DNA from: Polydactylus sextarius
Taxonomy: Eukaryota > Chordata > Actinopteri > Polynemidae
Reading direction: 5' to 3'
Assembly: GCA_016801845.1 (NCBI GenBank)
Contig: CM028906.1
Span: forward strand, 17,740,001-17,804,000
Length of the DNA: 64,000 bases
The notes under the pieces are model-generated. The model was not told where the DNA came from and did not search any database. It saw only the letters and a list, made by a program, of their open reading frames with translations. Below are positions 1-10,330 of this stretch, piece by piece; positions within the stretch are counted from its first letter, which is position 1; every line of letters starts with the position of its first letter. The position numbers and the translations under genes were made by a program.

Positions 1-2953
1 ATGGCAGCCAAAACAACAACATTGTCTCTGTGTTTACACTCACAATGGGGTGCTAAGAAATTACTAATTGAGTTCATACCAAAACATTTCATGTTATCAT
101 ATATTGGCTACTTAAAAGGTGTGTTCTGAATCATCTCAGCAATTACTTTCTGGAAAAAAACAAACTGGAAACCAAACCAAACAAGAGACAAAGGGGAAAT
201 GTCTGCAGCGATATATCACAGTCCTCAAGGCTTTGACTTAATGAAATGTGGTATCTCCGAGTGAGATATGAATATCCTGGGCACCTTACCTGTGTGTTCA
301 CTGATGAATAAATGCTACATGACCAGACAATTTCCTACTATGGAAGCACATCAGCTATAAGAGATGTGCAATATTAGCACTTGCTGGTCCCTTCATCTTC
401 CTATTTTTGTCTCATATGACATATGTTTGAGGCTTTGGCAGCATAATGTCAGGGTTATTAAGTTCAGTGGAAGCATATAAATAGATTACCTGTAGGTGTG
501 AACTGGGAATAGTGCAATGGGGTAAAATGTAAATTTAAAGTTTTTAGATAAAGGCAAATCTTGTGTTTGGCAACACTGTAATCAGATAACCAGTACAGTG
601 TTTAAATGTCCAGTTTGAAATCAGTACATAACCACTGGTTATGTACTGAAGTTATTACTGTAACTCCTCCATGCAAGTTGTAAGCGTAAACTGTGGAGAA
701 AAGGATTTCCCTGTTTACAAGTCAGATGAAAATAGCAACACAGAATCAGTCAGTGCTTTGAATTGGATAGTGTCACCTAAAACAACAACAGATTCCCTTT
801 CTCTGCATTTTTTATGCACACACATTCTCCGGAAATGGTGCACTAAGCATAAAGAGGGTCTACCTCCTTTACTCCCTCAGGAGAAAGCAGCAAACTTGAC
901 TTGACTAGCAGCAGACCTCTATAAATATTCCACGCAAAGCTGACCTGGTTACAGAATGCCCTTGGGAGTGTGAATTAGCATCTGAATACAGACGCTGCTG
1001 TAGCCAGTTAAAGACGGGCCTGGCAGGAGTGGCAGTGCTGTTGAGACTCCCTTCACAGCTTTCACCTAGACCAGCCAGCACGCTTTGGAGCGTGAGCATG
1101 GTGCACACACATCAGCTACAAGACATGAAGGCATAAAGCTAATGAGGGGGAGAACACAGTATGTATGAGTGTGCCACGATCCATAGTCATCAGTAATATA
1201 ATGAATTTTAAACAACTGCTGCCAATGTCAAAACTCCATATAGAATGTATCAACTGTGTTAGATTAAGTGAAAAACTTTTGTTTCGTTTTTGTTGTTGAT
1301 GTTATAGAATAGAAATGAAATATAGAATGGAAGAACATATTTTATGCATGCAAATGTTTTTACAAAGTATTTTGGATGACAATGGAAACTGGAAATGGAA
1401 AGCAGTTTCGTGGTTATAGGAATGAACTGAAGTTAAAATGCCAACAATTTCTTTGAGATGACTTAGATTTACGTAGCCATTACATAAATCATCCTCGAGA
1501 ACGAATTAAGTTTTCTTCCAATTGTAAAATTTCGTAATAAGTATAATAATAATTTCGCAAGCATAATGGTTGGAAGTCTTTGATAATCATGTTTGCTTGT
1601 TATATTTAATATAAAGTGTACAGTGATTTCTCACAATTTGTTGGTCTTAAAGGCCATGTGGCAGATGTGGAGGCTTTTCTGAGAATTTCTGTTAGTCTGC
1701 AGGACATTTGTGACTAAAGCCAATGAAAACAACATATATGTAAAGCAACATATATGACACAGCTTCACAGTCTTCCGGTGTAGCCTGAACTACAGTGCCT
1801 ACCTCACCACAGGTGCCACAGATGCAGCTACATTTGTTCGTCAAAAGCTTTTTTATTTTGTAAGAGTGGAAATTCCCTGGTCTTTTTTTGCAATTCCAGT
1901 TGGGAGAACTATTTTTTTTACAATGAATCAGTCTCAACCATTTGTACACCAAAACTGATTTTAAAATGGTACAAAAATGAGAGCATTGACTCAGTACTCT
2001 GACACATACAGAGAAAAAACAAAATACATAGACTCCACTCTTCACTCTTACTTTAGCTCTCTGCCACTGCAATGACATCCTTTAATACACTGTAGTCATT
2101 CATCGTGAACTGATGGTAATTTTAGAGTCCAGACCAACAGTGGCTTTTTTACACTGTCATGCTAAATGAAAAACATCTACATAACATATTCGACTTGTAC
2201 CTAAAACCAAAGTTCACTACAAAAGAATCCGAAGCTGCACCATACACACACAAAGTCAATGCCACAAATAACAGTTATCCACCTTTAGAGAAAGACCTCT
2301 CTTCAGGTTTTCAGCTCAAAATAAATTATTGATTGAAACAGTGCTCCTTCAAGTGAATCAAATAATTAATTTCCCATGAATCCAATAATATCTCACAACC
2401 AAGTTTCAAATCTTGGACATGTCTCCACCATATAAAGGAAAATTATGCTGTACAATTCAAATCTTCACTAAACCACACCAATTGCTTTGTTTGATTTAGG
2501 CTATTAACTTGTATGTATTGTCTTAAGCCTTTTTATACCATTACATTATGAATTTAGTTTTCCTTATAAAAGGTAGCCTTCGGTTAACATTTAATTCAGA
2601 GCAGTAAGAAAGTCAAACAAAACCAAATAAACAAAATCTTTTGTTTTATCATTATATTTTTTTGTCAGTGTTACTTCTCATGGGCTGCAGTATATCTGCA
2701 ATCATTGCAGTGGTTTCTTCCATACTTTTTTCAAGGATGCTGCAGTGAATTTGTGTTCTGGAGACAACTAAGTGCTATTACATAAAAATACCACTATAAT
2801 AAAATAATAATAAGTCCCATGTGTTTTGTTTTGATTTATGTGTGCTAGAAAGACACAACTATGGCCTGCCATGTATTGACAATGTACGGTTTTATAAAAC
2901 AGTACAAAATAAAAGTGACACCATGACAAACAAAAAATAGTGAAGAGTCATAC
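1..2953 (-). other. unc13c: unc13c intron downstream of the giant coding exon
   Basis: This stretch follows the splice donor of the large exon on the minus strand, so it should be the 5' part of the next unc13c intron. It is AT-rich unique sequence. I looked for the next Munc13 exon (the linker towards the C1 zinc finger) and did not recognise one. The longest open frame here (minus, 1692..2078) has no recognisable similarity and no gene-like composition. A perfect inverted repeat lies at 621..649. An intron-retention reading frame continues from the exon to a stop at 2892..2894. Confidence 0.7.
621..649. repeat. Perfect inverted repeat, 14-bp arms, 1-nt spacer
   Basis: The left arm 621..634 and the right arm 636..649 are exact reverse complements separated by a single C at 635. 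The core of the arms is CAGTACATAACCA. It could form a small hairpin or cruciform, or be a palindromic protein-binding site. No larger mobile element could be recognised around it. Confidence 0.85.
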
Positions 2954-5900
2954 CCCCTGCCAAGATCTGCTGTTCCAGTTCAGCCATCTGTTTCCTGTAG
3001 GCCCTGAGTGCTGCTTCCTTGAATGTGGGTCTGATACGCTTCTTGGGTGGAGCTTCTGTGGGCTTCTCCTCTGAAACATTTTTGTTTTCATCCTCTTGCT
3101 GTGGCACCACTTTTTCAGTCACCTCAGCAGCATCCTCTGTTATCTCTTCTAACTCCTCTAACTCCTCATCACCCTCCTCCATCTCCTCTGTCACATCATT
3201 GTCCTCAGTCTCAGGTTCTTCTACATCTACATATTCCACCATTGCATCATATTCAGCAGTATCCTCAGTGATTTGGGTTTCATATTCCTCATTGTACTCT
3301 TCATCATACTGATCATCCAAACTGCAATCGTACTCCAGAACACATGCTTGTCTACTTTCATCGTAGTCCTCTGTAGCTTCAAAGTCTTGAGAAGCCTCAA
3401 AATCCTGAGAGGCATTGTCCTGAGATGCCTCAATGTCATCAGAGACATCATAGTCCTGAGAAGTTTCACACTCCTGCTCAGGCTCCTCTGTCTCATCTGT
3501 CTCATTAGCACTAGTTCTGTTCTCCAAGTTAGCTAGTACCTGTTCCATCACTTCAACATAGTGGGTCTCACTGTCCACTGGTTGTTCACTAGCTTCTGGT
3601 TCTGGACCGGTTTTGTCCTCCTCTGCCTTGTAGTAGACAGGCTCTGTGTAGGCATCTGAGTCTAATGTAGTACTAGAGTTATTTGCAGTGGAGGTGGACA
3701 GGGTGCGGAAACGCCCCATAAATGATGAGGAGGAGGAGTTTGCAGGCTCTTCAGGTGGAGCAGGTGTACTCTGAGAGCCAGACTTCCAAACAACTTCCAA
3801 AGCTGATTTAGCCCTCTGTAAAGTGGAGCCAAATCCAAAACCAAAGGACTTCTCACTGAGATCAATACTGAGCCTACTGCTCCAAGACTTGGGAACCTCT
3901 TCAACTTTCTCTGTTCGAATCTCACTCTGACTGCGGTACATGCTTGAAGACTTACTCTGGGACTGGTGAAAGCTATGATTGACATCCAGTTCAGGAAATT
4001 TTTCTTTAGGAAGTACTTTTTGAGTTTCCTTAGGGGCATCTTTAGAGGTTACTTTAGGTGTTGCTTTAGGAGCTTCTGTCGGGGCTGCTTTAGGGGTGTC
4101 TTGTGGGGGTGACTTAGGGCTCTCTTTAGGGGCTACCTTCGTTCCACCGATTTCTTTTGGTGGAACTTTATTAACTTCTTTAGTGGGTACTTTTCCAGTC
4201 TCCTTAGATGCTACTTTTGGGATTTCTTTTGGAGCCTCTTTTAGGGGTAGTTTTGTAGCTTCTTTGGTAACCTCTTTAGCAGCAACTTTGATACCTTCTT
4301 TAGATGCAACTTGTGAGGGCTCTTTAGCAATAACTTTAGGGGACTCTTTAGGGGAATCTTTGGGGGATTCTTTAGGAATTGAGACTGGACTTTCAATAGG
4401 AGTTATTTTAGGGCTGTCTTTAGGTGACTCCTTAGGACTTTCTTTAGGAGTTATTATTGGGCTATCTTTTGGTGCCACTTTTGGAGTGAATTTTGTAGCC
4501 TCACTAGAAGGTACATTAGATATCACTTTAGATACATCTTTAGTAGGGGGCTTTGTGGTATCTTTAGGTGTTAGTTTAGGGGTGTCTTTAGGGAGTGCTT
4601 GAGAAGATTCTTTAGCTGCTGATTTCTGAAGCTCTTTAGGTGATTCTTTAGGAGCTGCTTTAGAGGTCACTTTAGGAGAAACCTTAGCAGTTACCTTGGG
4701 ACTCTCTTTAGGCAGTATTTTGGTAGGTTCTTCTTTTGGAGCCAATTTAGTTTGTTTATGTGTAACTTTAGCAGCAGCTTTAGGGGTATCTTTAGGTGTT
4801 ACTTTCGTGCTTTCTTTTGCGATCACCTTACATCCCTCCCTAGACTGCCGAGCAGATGCCTTACTGACAGACTCCCGCTCTGTGACGGGAGGAATGATAT
4901 GGGTGGTGATAGGAGGTAAAGAGGATTCTCTATCAAGCATCATGAATTCTTCATCTCCTTCAAACTGTAAATCAACTTCCTGACATTTGGTAATATTCTC
5001 TGGAAAACCAGGGATGGTTGATGGGTCAAAAGGACTGCTGACCTCTATGGAGGCTTCTAAGCCAGAGTCAGCGCCCTGCTCCAGATGATGCCAGTCTTTC
5101 CAGGGTGATAGATCACCTTGCAGAGAGAGCTGGGAGCCACTGTAGTGGCTTCTGTCCCCAGACATGCAGACAAGTCCGTTACTCACACCACTATCAATAG
5201 TTTCTGTTGTCTCAATCTCATTGTGTTCATAGGTTTGATTTTCATGGCTAAGTGGATGACTCTGGCTAGCATACCAAGAGGAGGCCATATCTTCTTGTTT
5301 TCTCTGCCACAGCTCTTGATCTGAGGAGGACAGCAGGGAGCAGCCATTTGCTCGTGTAAAATACTGGCTCTCTGAAAAGTCCTCTGAGTATGACTGGCAA
5401 AGTTTCGAGCAGTCAGACTCAGAGCGGCTGAGTTTAGGGGTGGAATAGTCACTCTGAGAAAGCCAACCAGGGGTCAAATCAGAGTAGTAAGCCTTGGCAT
5501 GCTTGTCTGGGTCATAGTAAGAGTCATCAGCATAGTGAACTGTGCCTGAGTAGCCTGCTTCCTCTCCTGACCTGCCATGATCATGGGATCGCCTCTTCTC
5601 TGATTTACTCTTGTGAACAGGCTTTGAAATCACCATTGCATATTTGTTTCTGCTTAATTCATCTAATTCTTTGTCACTGTCCATTGAGTCCCAGTCATCA
5701 CTTTCCACTACTTTATCTTTTCCTGAGACCTTTAGATCCATGCTTTCATAGGTTTGAGATGAAGACATTGTTTTGTCTTTCCTCTCCTTTCCATCATGAG
5801 TTAAGCTGTCAGTAGAGACTGTAATGCCAGTTCCTTTAAGTTTATAGCATTTTTTCAACACTAAATCCCTATCTTGAGTTGATGCAAAAATTACAATAAT

Positions 5901-7034
5901 GGGGCGGGGTTTCGCATTAGAACATTCTCTTTGTTGCCCTAACCTATGCGCAAGTTCAATTTTTATTGTTTTATGGGCATCAATGAAACCCATTTTGTCC
6001 TTTAGTATTTTATATATTAGAATCTCTGTTTTCTCTGACCTTTCTTCTGGAACATTGAGGAAACGCAAGGTTGAATTATTGGCCTGGTGGCTAATTTGTT
6101 TTATGTAGTCATGGATATCACGTGTTTCTCTTCTAGACTGGACAAATCCTGAGCGAAGCTGCTCAATCTCACTCTGAACTACTTCCACACTACTGGAGAT
6201 CTCATCAATAGAGCTTTTTAGGGCATTCACATGGCCACGCAGCTCAGACAGTTCTGTCTCTATCTGGCTTATCCCTTGAAGCTCCTTAAAAATCATTTCC
6301 ATAACATCCTGGGTCTGACTGATACAACCTGTGGAGGAAGAGCCAGGCTCCAACGTTGAACTCTTTTGCTGCCTTCCAGCACGGTCCAAAGACTTGCTCC
6401 TGATGCCCAGAGTTTTCCTCCAATTGCTTACCTCTGAGTCTGAAGAGACACATTCCTGACTTTTTTTCCATTTTCTTAACTTGCGTAGCGCACCCAGCCT
6501 AAGTGTGTGCAGACTGGAGCGTTCCACTCGTTCACCCTCAGAGCTTCCATCAGAGGGAGCCAAACTGATGAGGCTCTTCCTGTTTCGTCTTACTGGCATG
6601 GTGTATGATTTATGCTCATCCAGTCTCCGGACAGGTTTTGTCTCACTCAAGGAGTCAGAGTAACTACTATCAATTGAAAGAACCTCAGGAAAGATGCTTT
6701 CATTATTATTTAATAAAAGAGAGTTTTTTGGGAGTCCATTTGCTATAGCTACACGATAACTGAAAGTGGGTGATAGGGATGAGCAGTCGTTCTTCCCGTC
6801 GTCCTCTTCAAGCGATATGTTACGTGCCGAAGAGCATTTGGAAATCTTTTTCACTGTAGTCTTCAGTGTAGTAGAGAGTGTTAAATTGTGCGCTTGCAAA
6901 TCAGTGGTCAATTTGGGCTCTTTATCTTCACTTCTCTCTTTCTTCTTTATTGGGTTTGCCAATTTCTTTGTAAACATTCCTTTGCAAATCTTTTCAATGT
7001 AGGATGATATAGTCTTGATTAGGGCAGAAACCAT
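2954..7034 (-). CDS. unc13c: UNC13C (Munc13-3) giant first coding exon, N-terminal 1360 residues
   Basis: Munc13-3 is a presynaptic active-zone protein that primes synaptic vesicles by helping open syntaxin-1 for SNARE assembly. This exon codes only for the long variable N-terminus; the C1, C2B, MUN and C2C domains lie outside the window. I start at the ATG at 7034 because it is the first in-frame ATG (the frame is open upstream to a TTG at 7118) and because it opens with MVSALIKTISSY, close to the mammalian start. Blocks in order, by residue: KICKGMFTKKL near 15-25; SPTFSYRVAIANGL near 88-101; LRLGALRKLRKWKKSQECVS near 178-197; a coiled coil near 243-312; an RRM-like stretch near 322-414; SRSESDCSKLCQSYSEDFSE near 536-555; a Lys/Pro repeat near 738-1012; a very acidic tract near 1180-1310; and RPTFKEAALRAY near 1335-1346. 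The last base is position 1 of a codon, followed by donor GTATGA; G plus the next exon would restore the Asp I expect after LAG. Identification is very secure. The repeat tract is unusual for the family. Confidence 0.93.
3999..4823 (-). repeat. unc13c: Lys/Pro/Ser/Thr-rich tandem repeat coding tract in UNC13C
   Basis: About 275 codons (residues about 738-1012) of degenerate short repeats on the theme (V/S/T)PK(E/D)(S/T/A)PK, for example PKESPKESPKDSPK at 3' side of the middle. Most units are 4 to 8 residues. The DNA is a diverged short-period repeat, so it expanded by slippage or unequal exchange and then drifted. The tract is very basic and sits just before the conserved SMYRSQSE block and a strongly acidic tail. 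It resembles disordered PK/SP-type tails such as those of neurofilament or MAP proteins in composition only. I do not recall it in mammalian UNC13C. Confidence 0.85.
5763..6317 (-). other. unc13c: LINE-1 ORF1p-like module (coiled coil plus RRM-like) inside UNC13C
   Basis: Within the exon, residues about 243-312 form a heptad-rich helix (IETELSELRGHVNALKSSID and onward). It is followed at about 322-414 by LRFLNVPEERSE, then KIELAHRLGQ, KPRPIIVIF, DRDLVLKKCYKLKGTGI and a charged end. This order (coiled coil, then an RRM opening with a 'R-x-hydrophobic-x-NVPE' strand, then 'I-E-x-AHRLG', then 'PRPIIV-x-F') is the recognised layout of L1 ORF1p / Transposase_22 proteins. The reading frame is intact and continuous with flanking UNC13C sequence, so this is part of the host protein, not a recent insertion. 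The similarity was judged by eye. Confidence 0.6.
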
Positions 7035-7066
7035 GGATGGCAATCCTGTGGACTGTTTTTTATCAT
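7019..7066 (-). promoter_or_regulatory. Upstream ORF 2 overlapping the unc13c start codon
   Basis: A second upstream ATG at 7066 opens a 16-codon frame (stop TAA at 7021..7019). It runs across the main ATG at 7034 in another frame. Ribosomes starting here cannot reach the main start by simple reinitiation. Its context is weak (T at -3, A at +4), so leaky scanning past it is likely. Confidence 0.45.
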
Positions 7067-7229
7067 CTAGTGAAGGGAGAAATTGGCTGAGACTACTGTG
7101 GTGGTGAGCCAAGCACAATCAACCTGTGCTTGACAGTCACTAGCTCACAATCACTAAAACCACAGTCCACGGAGAGACTCACTAATACTTTTAAATCCAG
7201 TGGCTTTCCTCCAGAAATGGGACATCTCC
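7035..7229 (-). other. unc13c: 5' UTR part of unc13c coding exon, with splice acceptor at 7230-7231
   Basis: Reading the minus strand, a long pyrimidine run (7232 to about 7254) ends in CAG at 7232..7230, a near-ideal acceptor, making 7229 the first exonic base. The 195-nt leader up to the ATG at 7034 holds two upstream ATGs, both out of frame with the main start (see the uORF entries). The start itself sits in a mixed context: T at -3 but G at +4. Confidence 0.75.
7154..7225 (-). promoter_or_regulatory. Upstream ORF 1 in the unc13c leader (23 codons plus stop)
   Basis: If the acceptor at 7230 is used, the first ATG in this exon is at 7225, four bases into it. It opens a 72-nt frame ending in TAG at 7156..7154, well before the main start. 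A uORF this close to the exon boundary should lower translation of the main frame unless ribosomes reinitiate. The peptide (MSHFWRKATGFK...) has no recognisable feature. Whether it is used is inference. Confidence 0.5.
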
Positions 7230-9819
7230 CTGGAAGACAAAAAAAAAGGAAAAACTGAGATTACACAAGCAGGTACAACCTATTTTGAGTTAACCGTTAA
7301 CTGACTTTGTTAAATAGTCTCAAAAATCCTGAACATGCATGTCAGAAGTCTCTCACTGAGTGACTTCCAAATGTTATTCGAAAAAAGAAAATAATGATTC
7401 ACATAAGTAAAAAAGGAGATTTACCAAAGGAAAACAAAGGTAAAATTAGTTCAATATTGAGTTTCTTATATTAGAAACAGTTATCTATATGCATGGATTC
7501 AAAACAAATCCCACAAACTTACCAATCACTTTAACTGTATGACAACAGTACTGATGGAAAGGGGGAAGGAAAGACAAAGAGAGGTGTTTATGGTATATGT
7601 GGCTATATGTTTGTGTGTAGGTGCATGTGGGGTGGTGTAATCATTTGCACATGTATATGACTGTGCTCATTCATGTATGCATGTGTGTATGTGTCAGTCA
7701 AGGTCAATAGACCTACTGGCTACATTGATGTATCCAGTTTCTACAGCAGGAGACAGCCAATTATTCTAATTGCCTCAGTAGCACAGTACTCTTGTCAGAC
7801 TGTATGTGGGGAAACAGGGGGTGCCAAATATCTCATTTGATGAAAAATGCAGAGGGGCCAAAGAAGCTGATATTTAATCTGTTTTTTTTTTTTTAAGTTT
7901 CCTAAAATCACATTTAACATTAAGACAAAATATGTCTACAACTATCCAACAACGCCATCTAACTAAATATGGCTTATAACCAATGTTTTGATGTTTTTAA
8001 TGTTTCAATCATATTAATTGCAATGGTTCAGTACCTGAACAATTCACGTACCAAAAGGCATGTTCCGCAGACTGTATAGTTAAAAGAAGACAAAATGGCC
8101 AACTTACTATACAACACCTATAGAAAACAGGTCAGAGAACACATTAATCAAGCTGCATAGCCCGAACCCTTCCACATCTTGGAGTGGCTCATAGAGGTGT
8201 GTATTTTCTATAGTGTGAAGTGAAATTGGCCAACTGAGTCAAAAGAGGGATGTTTGTTGTTCTGAGTATTTGACAGCTGCTCAATATTAGTTCTGGTGTT
8301 TAGAGCTTGATGTTTCTACAGTCTCATGGCTACAGAGAAATGCTCACTTCAAATGAGCTGTGAAACACAGTATCACAGCTAGCTTTTATTGCTGGGCTCT
8401 GAAGAAGGACCAGGCGCTAGCAAATAGAACTTAAGACTACGATGCCAACATAGATGTGTTTCTGCCAGCACTGTGTGGTAGAATGAATCCAGGAGCTTGC
8501 CTATTTGTTAACCTCAGAGGACAAGGTTTGAAGCAAACCTTGGGCTGGAGTGATTTTCAAAGAATATTTGAACAAACACTTTATTACTATATGCAGTTCT
8601 GAAAGTCTTGTCCAGTAATACAAACAGTAATTGCAGCTAAGAAAAAAGTACCTTAACCTTAGATATCATTCAAAGACAGGTGTAAACAGATGTGAATAGG
8701 TAATGTAATAAGCAGCATTAAATGCATCTAAACAGAAATGGAATGACTAAAGAATGATGTAAAGAAGGATTACATTATGTTCTACAGCATGAAAAGGTTT
8801 ATGACTCAGCTCTCTAAAGACTGGGATGATGCCAAGGACAGTCTTTTGCAACTGATGGGTCATGACCTGCAACTGTCCCACCTATGAATACATCACATGA
8901 GATATTTTCAAAATATGTCCTGATATTACCTCAGCTACTTTCATTGACATTTCCATTTCTTATTTGAATTTCAGATGCAGATCAACATGCAAAAACTGAG
9001 AGGTGTCACAGAATAAGAGTCAACCCGTGTTAATCACAGAGAAGCTAAGGACCTTGCTCAAGGGAACATTTAGTTGTTAAGGTATGAGAGAATATAACTC
9101 ATTTACTCACACCACCAAGATAAGCGAATAAGATCTTTTTTCATATTAGATGCATCTTTTTTATCCATTGTTAATAATGTAGTATAAATTTGGATACAAG
9201 GAAAAACATCTGTGGATCTGATTAATTTAGCTGAATATTAAAATCTCCTGCACACCCACACAGGTGTTTTCACTTTTATAACACTTCTGTGGGAAAGTAC
9301 ATGCTGTACTTAACGATGACTCTCAAGTTCGCTGTGCAGCATCTATTATGGTGGTGGGGAAGCTACTATTCTATTTTAACAGTATTTTCAGAAAATTGTC
9401 CAAAGGAAAAAAAAATCCACATTTATCTCTTGTGGTTTGCAAATATTAGCAGTTAGCCACATCAGGATAAACAGCTAGTGATGTTAATTCCACCATTGCC
9501 TGCAAAAAAAGATGATGTAATTCAGAGAATGGTAGTCAAACCTCAAAAAAGAGCCATTTATTTATGTCTTGTATTAATCTGCTACTTAATGTCTAAAGCC
9601 ATTTTACTATATTCTCCATCATCTCTTTAATGAAACAAAATCTTGAGTGATTTTTTTATTCCTGATTATCTCTCAAATACAATATTATGTTAAATAAACA
9701 TTATTGACTAATCACACATATATTGGAAAGGACCTTATGTTTACATGTTTTCATATAGGAATGTTACCAATATTTTAGCCAACATGATGCTAGAATTAAC
9801 AACAGGGATTTCACTACCA

Positions 9820-10330
9820 TTGGATGAGTTGGGCGCAGCACCTAAGTGATTTTTCACACTGCCTAAACTAAACGAACAGAAATAAATATGCTGCATAATT
9901 CCAGCCAGCAGGTTTGGAAGAAGACTGCCTGCTAACGCCTACTGATAGCCTGCATGTGAGGCATTTAGGGAATGCTGGTTAATTGCAGCATCTACTGACA
10001 GTCTACCTGCAAGGGGTTCAGGAGACATCTGTGAATCGTACAGAAATAACTTGGACTACATTCTCCACCACTGAATGAAGATCAGTGACATAATAGGTCC
10101 CATTTAAATATTGAACGCCAGATAAGTCACTAAGTGCCTTGCTTTGTTGCCCTTACCAGGAGTGCTTTTGTTTGAAAATGGTGTACAGGAAGAGGCAAAT
10201 TGTTGCAAAGCGCCATTTAATAATCTCCAGCCGTTTAATAAGCCATACCCCGGGTGGTGCTCTGAATGTCTGCCGCCTTCAGGCACTTATTAAACACTGC
10301 CAGGCAAATTCTCACTAAAGCTCCTTCCTT
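9820..10330. promoter_or_regulatory. Candidate conserved noncoding block in intron 1
   Basis: This stretch is unique, of balanced composition and free of microsatellites, with clustered homeodomain-type ATTTAAAT/TTAATTG/ATTTAATAATC motifs and a CCAGCCAGCAGG segment. By texture it resembles conserved noncoding elements around vertebrate neural genes. On the minus strand there is also a possible splice donor (CTG|GTAAGG near 10157), so part of it could instead be an alternative leader exon. This is inference from composition alone. Confidence 0.25.

Noticed and set aside
1692..2078. 128-codon minus-strand open frame in the unc13c intron
   Set aside because: No conserved motif, unusual composition, no splice context; looked for the next Munc13 exon and did not find it.
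4096..4602. 168-codon plus-strand open frame of GxSLG-type repeats
   Set aside because: It is the exact antisense of the UNC13C Lys/Pro repeat; a repeat lacking stops in one antisense frame is expected.
7035..7118. Extending UNC13C upstream to 7118 as coding
   Set aside because: The codon at 7118 is TTG, not ATG, and the stretch has no family similarity; the first in-frame ATG at 7034 fits the known N-terminus.
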